Part shown: piece by piece, positions 49,101-59,300 of the stretch
Numbering within the stretch: position 1 is the first letter of the stretch
Layout: every line of letters starts with the position of its first letter
Assembly (NCBI RefSeq): GCF_947623445.1
Contig: NC_135240.1
Span: 26,970,001 to 27,034,000 of the forward strand
Reading direction: 5' to 3'
DNA length: 64,000 nucleotides
Source: Clavelina lepadiformis
Taxonomy: Eukaryota; Chordata; Ascidiacea; Aplousobranchia; Clavelinidae
The notes under the pieces: generated by a model
What the model was told of the DNA's origin: nothing
Seen by the model: only the letters and a program-made list of their open reading frames with translations
Database searches by the model: none
Made by a program: the position numbers and the translations under genes

Positions 49101-49966
49101 GTCGATTTAATCCTTTTTTCGTCTAACCAGTGTGATAAAATAGGAACGGAGGATTGGGTTTTGCTGCTACATTTTAGAGTATAATTGCAAATAAAAAATC
49201 GTTTGTCGATATTATAGCGCTGTGTAAATATTTTATAAATAAGACTAATTTTTATGTTCGTCTTCGCTTCTTCGTGCGTTGCAGCATCAAAAGTTTCATT
49301 TTTCAAAACGTTCGCTCTAGACTGAGCACTTTCATGACGCTACGACTCACTAAAATGTTATCACGTGTCTTATTGTGCTACGTTAAAAGCAAGGTACGAG
49401 ACAAGACAATTTCACTCTTGTCGTGTTTAGCCTAATTAAGTTTATATAGGCTACACTGGTAGTTGTGAAGTATTTATAGGCTGGTTAAAAAGCAAATTAT
49501 TATCCAAGACTTAGGCTCATTAACTTCATAAACAAAACTTACTTAGCTTTCGCTTCTCGCAGGGCGATGATGATTTTTTGTCTTTCACTTTGTATTTCGT
49601 GCGAAACAAATCTCCGAATTGGATTCGATGAGCTGGAAAAAGACCAAGAGGTGAACACGTTTGGAACAACGTTTAGCTTACAACATCGGACCTGAACATT
49701 TTGTACCAAACTCACTTCGCGCTTGACCAATCAGCAGTTCCCTTGAAAATGACGCAACCATTCTTGACAATAAGCAAAGATGATTTCCTGGCGACAATAA
49801 ACAGCATTCTGCTGAAGCATGGTGTTGTCCACTTGCTTTCTCTGAACTCTTGATATATTTCATTCAACTCCGGTTTAGACCAAGTTCTCAGCTGATTTGT
49901 TTCGCACAAATATTCAAGAAATCTTTTTCCTACTTTAGCAACGAAATCGTCGGAATATTTTCCCAT
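43187..49966 (-). CDS. MOV10: MOV10-type SF1 RNA helicase, complete
   Basis: Twenty-one exons 5'->3': 49966-49716, 49632-49543, 48849-48759, 48597-48435, 48114-47820, 47696-47559, 47436-47283, 47205-47051, 46896-46726, 46641-46497, 46298-46140, 45987-45884, 45524-45419, 45329-45242, 44948-44838, 44728-44532, 44430-44341, 44141-44082, 43953-43765, 43544-43400, 43317-43187. Total 3033 nt, 1010 residues; human MOV10 has 1003. MOV10 is a 5'-3' RNA helicase of the Upf1-like group, bound to Argonaute and active in RNA decay and retroelement control. Seen: YGPPGTGKT (Walker A, about 530), [29 protein letters not shown] (DEAG box, about 655), [61 protein letters not shown] (about 921), CIEKGGYTG and a C-terminal PPWRDDI. 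The length and N-terminus favour MOV10 over the longer MOV10L1. Confidence 0.95.
44984..45155. repeat. Repeat family B foldback in a MOV10 intron
   Basis: Lies in intron 14 (between exons 45329-45242 and 44948-44838). AAACAGGATATAGTTTGGCA then AAGGTTAACTTTATAT on the left is mirrored by ATATAAAGTTAACCTT and CTATATCCTGTTTTTT on the right, arms of about 45 bp around a TA/T-rich centre (45018-45050). The tail AAATTTGGTTAACACGGTTC matches copy 1 at 5150. Two family B units have joined head to head. Confidence 0.75.
45776..45813. repeat. Perfect 13-bp inverted repeat in MOV10 intron 12
   Basis: GTCGTTGGCCATG (45776-45788) and CATGGCCAACGAC (45801-45813) are exact reverse complements around a 12-nt T-rich loop. 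A further GCCATGGCCAT follows at once. Confidence 0.8.
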
Positions 49967-50751
49967 TTTCTGCTTTTAAACCTTAAACTACAATCACAAC
50001 AATCCCAATTTTTTGTTGTGATACAGATGCTTAAGCACAGCGTTCGCAATTTTAAATAATTTCTTATGTTTAACGCAGCCAGCAAATATAATCAGTCGTT
50101 CAAATTTTAAGCTAAAGTTGTTCCCGGCTATGACCTCGTGTATGCTCTTTCTGTTTTGCCAGCCATGTTACCTCGGCAAAATCGTGCATCTAATTGAGCG
50201 ATTTTTCTACAGATTTAGTCTAAACGTACTGTTAGAGCAGAATGGAAAGCTTAAATTTGTTTCCTAACTTTCATACAATACTCATTCGTTTTGAAGGACA
50301 TATCTGTATGATATATTTCTTTGTCTGCTGTATTTCGAGTCTCAAACAACACAGTCTTCGTTTTTGTACCAGTTTATCGTAAGCTATAAGTAAACATCAA
50401 ACATACTGTTAGTTTTTTAATGTGATTGACATCTGTTCGAGACATGACGTCATGCATGTCACAGCTGTATACGTATATTCTGGTTACCTGCAAAAAATTG
50501 CGGCATGTCCAACTTAGATTTTTCAGTAAAAACTTTGCTGCGGCATGATAGTGCGCTAATTTCTAACATTTATGTCAGTTCTGTGCTTCACTTGCTAAAC
50601 TACTGTTGAAAATAGTTCAGCTCATCATGTGCAATATATGGTTGCCATAGCTTAGTGTGGGTTCATGCTTTATTGGTTTTCTAAGCAATTGTACGACGAG
50701 AAAAAACATTCTTAAAGTTCAATGCATGTTGGCTCAAGGTAGCGAGGAGTT

Positions 50752-50831
50752 ATTTGCTTAAAGGGCATATACAGGTGAAACTAAAGTTTCGATTTGCTTA
50801 AAGGGCATATACAGGTGAAACAAAAGTTTGA
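50752..50831. repeat. 40-bp tandem duplication
   Basis: Two adjacent units (50752-50791, 50792-50831) that share TTTGCTTAAAGGGCATATAC and the following AGGTGAAAC, differing by a few bases near the end. Looks recent. Confidence 0.85.
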
Positions 50832-51702
50832 GTGATGAGTCTCTCTCTTCTGACCATGAAATGTGATTGCTCCGTATATATCAATATGTAAATGCGATTT
50901 AACGTACACTTGCTTACCGATTAGATTGCCTGCGAAGAAATGAACACCACAGCAGCAAACAGAATACACATTTATTTACAGCTTCCAGTCGCCCGATAAT
51001 ATTGTCAAAGTAATCACGTTTCGCTTTGAATGTACTCGGTTCACTATATAAAAAGTAACTTGGCAGACTCGCAAATAATAATTGATTCCTTTTAGCATAA
51101 ATCGTCTCTCTCGATTGCTTCAGGTTTTTCTTCTCTCTTGAAAATAGACTGCCTCGCTTATTGATATGGTCACCTAACTTCTTTGTAATGCATAAATCTT
51201 TCTTCTGTTCGTTTCGTTGTTGACTTCGAAAAGTTGCACCATCTTAGCCAACCCTGACCTCTCAATTCTGACGCATATGTTTTCAAATTGTTGTACCGGT
51301 TCTATTTTCTTCGTTTTTGATCACGAGGTCTTCACATGATCGTTTCCGAAGCAGATGTTTTCCAAACGTGGCTTATGACGTAGCATAGAGTTACGTGGTT
51401 ATGGTTCGGTTGTCACATAACTCTCCACCCTGGACCGGAACGTGACGTAGGAACGTTTTTGCAGAGGGAGCGGGCAACCGGAGCAAAAGGACGGAAGAAT
51501 CAATGAATAGCACAAGAGAAGAAGCATCGCTCTGTAATCAAGGTTCCTTCACGACGTAGGCGAACATTTAAGATACAATGTCTGAAACTCAAAAGCATAT
51601 CGACTAGTAATATCACAAACACAAGCAGATAGTTACAGGTATAATATATATGGAATATGGAAATATAACATATATGGAATGTGGAATATGCTTAGATTTA
51701 CC

Positions 51703-51790
51703 ATACGTCCCGTTTTAGCCGGAGCAGTCCCCCTTTTTAACGTCTTGTCCCGGCGTCCCGATCGGTCGGCCAAACGTCCCGGTTTGGCAT
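51703..51790 (+). repeat. GTCCCG-rich repeat relic
   Basis: Begins ACCATACGTCCCG and contains TTGTCCCGGCGTCCCG, the latter also at about 33378-33393 on the minus strand. A looser relative (CCATACCGTCCGG) is at about 61608. Short, non-coding; class unknown. Confidence 0.5.
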
Positions 51791-52409
51791 TCAGTCAGCC
51801 AGCATAGGCATACCGCATAGAAGCCATACACGAACATTAGCATGTTCTTATTATTGTTTTTGCTGTGTAGCGTACCGGTACTTCTTGAAGAAGAATTCGA
51901 CATCTTGTTTGTTATTTATTTCATTGTATTCGATAAAAATGTTATTGTGACGTTATTGTTAGCGGATAATTGGTACGGTAATTTTCCGGTGAAATAGAGG
52001 CAAACATCTTTGTATCGTTAACGTCAATTCCTTCCTATTTTTCGAATTGAAACCGATATTTAGAGAACAAGCACTTGAACTTTCGATGGCAATATGGTCA
52101 ATGAAGACAGCTAGGGTGGTTTTAAATGTAGGCCTACGTAATAATTCCGAAAAATGTCAAGTTAAAAAATCACAGCTAAGGGGTTTAGGTTGTTTGAAAG
52201 CGTCCCGTTTTGAAGCCACAAAATTATGGTAAGCCTAAATATGCTCAAAGTAATAATACATGGCATGATACATATTTGTAGAGTAACAGGAGCCGAAACC
52301 ACATCAATATTCAAGCATAAATAAAAGTATGTACATCACATTTAATTGTCAGACAAGTTCTGGTGTATCTTTTCAGTACGATCATTATCAGTATTCTCTT
52401 GATCTAGAC

Positions 52410-52698
52410 CAGCGTCTTCCTACTTCTTTTCATCGCGGGCCAAAATCTGAAATTTTTTTATCTTGCGGGCCAATGTTTTTAAATTAGAACTGAAGAACAA
52501 TGTGACATTGATATTAGAACTGAAAAAAGTTCTCTTTTTTATTAAAACTGAAATTAAAATAGTTCAAAATTTAGCTATTAAATGCTGATCAATGTGACAT
52601 CTGCGGTCGAGGTTCTTCCTCAACAATAGCGACTATCAAAGCGGACTATCAGTTCGCGGGCCAACTTTGGCCCGCGGGCCTGCAGTTGGACCACGCTG
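52410..52698. mobile_element. Short non-autonomous hAT element, 289 bp
   Basis: Ends CAGCGTCTTCC and GGACCACGCTG, with GCGGGCC strings at both ends. Flanking 8-mers ATCTAGAC (52402-52409) and ATCCAGAC (52699-52706) differ at one base, so it is a target duplication that has begun to decay. Subterminal GCGGGCCAA is typical of hAT-derived short elements. No ORF. Confidence 0.82.
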
Positions 52699-52707
52699 AT
52701 CCAGACT

Positions 52708-54070
52708 CTAGAGGGATTTGCTCCTCTCCAGAACCGAGGAGCTGGATTGGGGAGTTGTTGGGTGGGAGTTGGGATTAGAGCTGGATTGGGGAGTTCGTTC
52801 AAGGCGAGAAAGCTTATTACATGTCAATTTCACCAAAAAGAGAATGACAATTTTGAAAAGCCAGAAAGTCCAAACAATGGTCCAGACAAGTGATAAAATA
52901 AGCAAGATCGAGAAAATACCACTGATGACTGGGGAGATAATACTAGAAATCATTTGTAAAAAGGTGTTTTTAAAGGTATTAGAAACAGTATTCTGAATAT
53001 AGGATAAATCAGCTTGGGTATTAGCTTGGGGTGTGCCCCCAAGAAAAGTGTAAAGCTTATCCCATATGAGGCGTGTTTGACTGACTACTTCCAGAATTCC
53101 ACTGAGATCATCATGTCCATCAATGTTGCCAGGAAAGAAGTTGATGACTGAAGAGAAATCAAGGGTGGGCATTGAAGCTTCTACATTCACCAAGGACGGA
53201 GTAATGGAGTGAGGGTCATTGTGGCGTCTGGTCAGGGTGTAGTTATATCGTATACATAGAAATTTGCGAAACTGCGATTCCTTTACATAGTTTTCTATGT
53301 ATGCTGCAGAAGCTTATTTGTTGAATGAAGCAACAGATCTCACTAAATAAGCATTTCATCATCTCACGAGTGATATCCATTACTTAGAATGCCAAATCCA
53401 GTAATTTCTGGCTGACATTTTCTATGTCATAGGCCCTTTATTCCCTAATGAAGTCCTCGGCCATCTACTTGGACGTCCAGCATGCGCAAGTTTTAAATGA
53501 ATCCCGAGCAACTTGCAATGTGTTGATGCGATTGCAACTGAAGGGAACCAGTATAAGTCCGCCAAGTATGCATGTTGCTGTGTCATGGAGACATGTCCTT
53601 ACCAGTAGAGGACATGGCACCCTGTTGTGGATTGACACACCTAGTGACTTAATTTCAAGACGGAAAAGTTTGTAATGATTTTCTAGCCCTCTGAGTTAAT
53701 TGTTCGGCTTAAATGCTGATTGTCTTTGAAGATGACACAGCTTGTAACTGAACTTCTGAGAAACGAAACATTTTCTGCTTGATTGGTGCTGCTTGAGGAT
53801 CGGTAACAATATGGTGAGTCACGCCCGGTATTGCACGTTGAGAAAAATTAGTGATGTCAAATACTTTCGAATATTTCTGATAAACAAAGTCAAACTCGTT
53901 ACTCGGTTGGCTCTGTTCAGCATCAGCAGAAAAATGCGAAGTTTGTGAAAAAGAGTTGTCTGGTGTACAGTAAGCCGTGTTTGAGGCTTTCGTCAAACAC
54001 CTAAGACATAAATCCACAAGCAAACACTTAGACGCCAAGAAATCACACCCAATTATATTGGACGTAATGT
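52708..54070 (-). mobile_element. Broken Ty3/Gypsy-type retroelement fossil with Env-like part
   Basis: Minus-strand order: a segment at about 54070-53709 that reads as the end of a retroviral-type aspartic protease (LASKCLLVDL, the usual LLVD block) leading into the start of a Gypsy reverse transcriptase (HHIVTDPQAAPIKQKMFRFS), then an ORF at 53193-52708 with a strong hydrophobic segment near its C-terminus that resembles a transmembrane Env piece. Most of pol is missing and no terminal repeats were found, so it is broken in several places and old. The Env assignment is inference from position and hydrophobicity only. It lies between an hAT element and an inverted-repeat element. Confidence 0.65.
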
Positions 54071-54115
54071 TTTCGGCTACAAAAAATTCCTAGTGAAATC
54101 ATCCTCTGAAGTCTA

Positions 54116-54917
54116 AGGTACCTGTACCGAATAAGGCCCACCTAACACTTTTTTGAAAATAACTCAAGAACCATAAATGAGAATAGACTGAAAAATCGTA
54201 TTCTATTAGTGAGGGTATATGACTACAACATATTAAAACCACAATACCTGACAACCCCCCAAAAAATTTTTATAAAGAAATTAAAAATTCCAAAAAATGG
54301 GCCTTATTAGGAGCATAGGCTCCTAATAAGGCCCACCAATTTTGTGAGTATTTTGATTCAAAACATAGTAATAGACAACATATAACATTATTAGAAATTT
54401 CACATTTTAAGTTGTACAAACATTTAAAAAGATTCCACTAGGCGCATCAAAGTAACTGCAACAATTTGCCAACTGATGACTGGAACCACTCTTGAAGTCT
54501 GGACATCAATTAGCCAAGCATCTTGTATGGGCCTTATTAGGCGCATGTGGCATCCACGAAAAAAATGTCACATTTTTATCATCAGAAAAATTTTAGCAAA
54601 AAAAGTGCATTATCCTTTTCAATACTAAGTTGGTTGTTACATGAAAACTTCAGCCGGCTGACAACAGTTCATTTAACCGGCCAAATTCTCACTTACTTTT
54701 TTTCTAAATTAACAAAACCACCTTAACTGCAAATATCAAATTTTTGTTGTGCTCTAGCGAATCGGTTGATCACGTGACAAGGATGAAATCTGGTAAACCA
54801 TCATGAATTTATATTAGTTTTTATGTAGGGACAAAATCTTTCATTTATTTGCACGGGTTTGCGAAATATGAGCAATGGGCCTTATTAGGGACCGGGCCTT
54901 ATTCGGTACAGGTACCT
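54116..54917. mobile_element. TA-flanked element with 24-bp perfect inverted ends and internal palindrome
   Basis: The first 24 bp (54116-54139, AGGTACCTGTACCGAATA...) are the exact reverse complement of the last 24 (54894-54917). TA dinucleotides sit on both sides, as in Tc1/mariner-like insertions. Inside, GGGCCTTATTAG recurs at about 54300, 54531 and 54877, and in reverse at about 54326; the pair at 54300-54336 forms a perfect hairpin. No transposase ORF, so it is non-autonomous. These repeats may be enzyme-binding sites. Confidence 0.82.
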
Positions 54918-55400
54918 TATACGTTATACTGTTATAGTATGAAGCATCTTATCGAAAATTTTAACATTTTGGCTATGATAATCTTAATATCTTTCGCTAT
55001 CCTACTACGTCCAATTTTAATTTTAAAATAGTGTTTAAGAATTATTGTAGTAGTTTGTAATGAAATGATTGTTTATCGTTCCTTAGCCTGTGAGGGCGAC
55101 CACTTCAATTACAAAGTTTGTCTGTTGAATTGTTTAATGTCCTCGATGGTAAATGAGTCTCAGGTCGTTGTTTCGCTTCTCTTAATCTTAGAATTAATTG
55201 TACACCTCGACAACTATATATTTTGATTATATTGAAGCTTCATTGAACGAATAAATCAAGATAGAACATTGTAACAGCAACAGCATAAAGACATGTTGCG
55301 GCGTTGAACATACGACTGAAAAAGTGATAACTCGTAATGCACGCACAGGGGAAGCAATCGATTACGTCACGCAGTGTTATGCTTCGCTGATTCGATAGAC

Positions 55401-55458
55401 GAGAATTCTATGTTTTACACAATTTTATATTACATTAATTGATATATTTATCACAAGT
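55401..55458 (+). repeat. Fragment matching the interior of the 40.8 kb hAT element
   Basis: GAGAATTCTATG, TACACAATTTTAT, TTACATTAAT and GATATATTTATCACAAGT match 41746-41803 with only a few differences. Sequence on either side does not match, so it is a piece of the same repeat family. Confidence 0.65.
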
Positions 55459-56320
55459 TTAATAAAACTCTCTGGAGCCAATAAAATAGTTTTCACTCCA
55501 ACAATGGTCCGTCGACCGTGTTCGAAAAGTGCTTTGCTGTGCCTGTGTCTGTGTTGGTTTGCATTTAGAAACATCGAAGCTGAACTCGCGCGAGTTCGAA
55601 AGAATGTTGATTAAAATTTAGAAGTGGCCACCTTATCTATAGCCGACAGCTTATATATAGCCTAGGTAACGCAGCCTTTTGTTAAAGATAAGCTGAGAGA
55701 ATGGGTATGCAAAAAAGCTGATTTAATCTGTTTAAGGTTTATTGGAGTTTAAGATTAATCAGATTAATATACTCATACATACTTACATATAATACTCAGA
55801 TTAAGAGGAAGATACTGTATGTACAGCATTGAAAGAATTTTCATTCATCAGTTGCTTGAACACACCACCTGCTCGTCCGCTTAATTTTCGCTTTTTCAAC
55901 TTATGTTTTATGGATTTAACCAAGTATAGGTTTAGTGGTCGTGCTAAATACCGTGAATATTTTCATACTCTGCTGTGTGGCCGGTGTTCCTTTTGCATTC
56001 GATTGCAAGCTCGCATAGTTACAGCTTCTTTATATTATTTTTTCCCGAAATTGAGCTGCTCAACTGGACAACTAAACAGAAGCAAATTGTTAATACCTTG
56101 CTCAAGGTTACATAACTGGGTATTGAGCTCGGACTGTATAATTATATTTGAACAAGATTTGTCCTCAACGGAGCTGACAGCTGATTTGGCGAGTGGGTGG
56201 TGTTTAATGTGCGTTTTGTCGAGTCTTGTTTGTGCCACTCTTAATTTGGACAATGGTCTGATTGATGTCTTTAACTTTGAAAATATTACTCACTTGTTTT
56301 AAAGGAGAATATCATATAGA

Positions 56321-56332
56321 GATATAGCCTAG
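56321..56332 (+). promoter_or_regulatory. Acceptor-like site directly before the CEP192 start codon
   Basis: GATATAGCCTAG ends immediately at the ATG at 56333. In tunicates such an AG next to the start is often a spliced-leader acceptor; a 5' UTR exon is the alternative. Inference only. Confidence 0.3.
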
Positions 56333-59300
56333 ATGGAGCTGGATAATTTACCTCTTGATGAAAATTCTCTTGATTTTATGGATAAGAACCTCAGAGAGTT
56401 GAGTCTTTTAAATGATGAAATTCCTGAGCCAATATTTGCTTCAACAGCTCACAAAGTGAAGTAAGAAGTTCATCAAAGTTCTACTTGAAACTAAAACTAA
56501 GTGCCATAAAACCATTTTCCAATCTAGACCGACCCCAAAATTTGTTTAATCAATTTTGTTGAAATACGAGAGAGTGAAGAGAGACGGGAGATGTTTATCA
56601 ATTCACGTTTTGGTTCACTGACTAAGATAACCACAGTTGAGACGACTATACTGTAACAATGACCTCAGAGAGGCTAGGCCCTGTTTAGTGCTATTAATGC
56701 TTCTATGTTTTAAAGTCATGACACCGTCCTTGTCTATAGTTTTTTCCAGTCACTTTAGTCGGCATTGGTAAAACCTTGCTGTGTAGCTGATTGTCTGGTA
56801 CATTAACAGCAGTTGTAGTATCGCCTGAAACATGTGCACAATAAAATACTTGTACTGTAGAAAAGTGGCATTTGAGGCGAAGATGGTACTTTACAGTTAC
56901 ACTGCACTGGCCACATATTGTTATTTAAGAAATGCTGGAGCCTTGTTTGTTGCACATTGACAATAAATTCTTTGTTCCAGGAGAAATGTTGAATCAGTTT
57001 GTGATGAAGGCGAAAACACAAATATTCCAAACGCAGATTTTAGAGGAAGTTACGCTCCACGCGAACAATGCCTGATGTGGTATGAAATTTTTTACTGTTT
57101 TGAAATGTTGGTTTTTTTAGTTGACTTAATTGACCTAGAAGTCGAAATAAAGGTCGGAACTTCACTGTATCAGTTCATGTAAAGCAGTTAAACGTGGCTT
57201 CATAACATATCATTTTCTCAGGCCCAATTCTCAAAGTGATGAGTCAAGCTTATCAAGTAACTTCCGAGATGACTCGTCACTTAGCGCACTGGATCTTAAC
57301 GCAATGCCAGGTTAGTTTCACATTATGTTTGGTTAAATAACCATATTTCTCTATATCGAATGCACAGTATAACTTGAAGCATTCCATCCAGATGCTCGGA
57401 AGTCAGTGAGTCTTGTTCACGTGACCAGCAAGTGCAGCAGCATCGGAAGTTGGCTGGATCAGTGCTTTGATGACGATTCAAAGCATCCGGGAGGCCCTGC
57501 TGCAACTTCCAGTCAATTCAACCTCCATCCCACCGTTATGTCGAGGTAATTTTCTGTGTCTAGTTTGTCAAGATTATCCAACCATTGTGATGTCATATGA
57601 TGTGATTATTTGCTGACGGTAGGAACAAAATCAGACTGTACATGACTTTGCACAAATGGTATCTTTAAATTTTGTTGCATGTCTTGTGAGCATCTTTCCT
57701 GGTGTATTCACGTCTGATTGCTTTTAGATTTGACGATCATGAGAAGTTCTTGGAAGTTGAATGTCAGCCTGAGAGTGACGACTCTGTGAGAATTTTTGTT
57801 GTAAAGAATTTTATCATCACTTTGGCCGGAATGAATGGCTTGATTGTTTTATGTCAATGTGTGCAGAGAGATAATTGTATTTTAACCTCTGTCGTAGGAC
57901 AATGAATTCAACGGTGACATTGACTTTGACATCCCAGTACAAACTGAACTTGATGAAACAATGAAGGGTGAACCACAAGATGGCGACATCATCACTGAGC
58001 AAAGTGAGATTTTTTAAATTCTCTCAAGAACTCTCAAGTTGTTGAGCACCCAGATAGACATTTAAGGGTTTATATTCCGTCATGTTTTTGCTCAAGAATC
58101 AAAGTTTTCTTATAATAAAAAATACCTCTTCTCGTTTGTCAACAATAGCAGATAGAATTCTTCATGACGCAGAAAGCGCAGGAACAACAACTTCCGACTT
58201 CCTCCAACGAATAACTTTTCCTCAGACTCCGTCCACATTAAAGGTAAAGCGAAGTAGCTCGACAACGTGCCGCCTTCCTCCTTATTAAATGTTACTTCTG
58301 CTTTGGTTCATCCCAATGAGCTAACACTCCTTAATCACGGAGGTAGAAATGGAAGAGTTAAAAGTCTAATATCAAAGCAGTTTCATCACCAGGTGCCAGC
58401 AGGTGGTGCTGCAACTTTTTCAGCCTCCCCCCATCAACAACAACAATCAACATCAATGAGAAATGCCTTCGACAACTGGCAGGTATTTTTGATCTTTAAA
58501 TTGAACAGATGCGATTTGAGTAAACACGAGCGCTTACACAAGCAGGGCTAAATAAATCACTGTTGCATTTACCTGATTGTAAGTGGCATGGAATGAAATA
58601 TTGATGTGTAATTGTAAATGAAATGACATTGTTAAAATAAAAATTCCTCAAATGCTTTATAAACCTGCCGCCTGCATGAAGCAAGATGCAAATGAAAGTT
58701 TTTTCAACCTTCTGCAAACACATTTGTGTTTCTTGGATCTTGTATTGCCTGCACCTTCTAGCAGTCTCTGTGTGACTAGAATCCAACAACTACAACCAGT
58801 TAACCTTGGAATTGTTCCTCCTAGTGTACAGCACCACTTGAATTTTCTGGCATTGAATTTGAACAAGACTCCAGACTTCAACAGCAATTGTTTGGATCTG
58901 AAAATTTTTTAGAAAGTCAGTGACTGTGCATTTTGACTCCTCTTTATTGTTTTTGAATGCAAAGTGCTTACTATGTTAGTTTGTTTGGTTTCAACTGATC
59001 ACTTCAAATAGTATGATAGTAATTGTTGTTCACTGCTCTTTAAAATTTTATTTCTAAGATATCACTGTGAATGCAGGTTTATGTTTAATAACATCGAATG
59101 AATTTCTTATGGATTGTTGATTGACAGGTGATTGTTGCATTGTTGATGATTAACAGGTGATGCTCTCCATATAATGGACCAGGAGGAAAAGTTATTTGAA
59201 GAACAGAATCATCTGAAGCTGGAGGATAATTTTGCTGGAAAAGAGCAATCAAGCAGCAACGTCAATGACTTCTCGGACTATCGCACCTCGATGATGAGCG

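Larger units (their letters stand above)
49967..56332. other. Divergent 6.4 kb region between MOV10 and CEP192, rich in mobile debris
   Basis: Contains a 40-bp tandem duplication (50752-50831), a GTCCCG-type relic (51703-51790), an hAT element (52410-52698), a Ty3/Gypsy fossil (52708-54070), a TA-flanked inverted-repeat element (54116-54917) and a fragment matching the interior of the 40.8 kb hAT element (55401-55458). Both promoters must lie at its outer ends. No host gene was accepted; the 157-codon ORF at 55829-56302 shows no domain. Confidence 0.6.

Noticed and set aside
55829-56302. 157-codon plus-strand ORF before CEP192
   Set aside because: No recognisable domain, no splice or start context, hydrophobic and Cys-rich in the way of AT-rich non-coding frames; the opposite strand also has an ORF.
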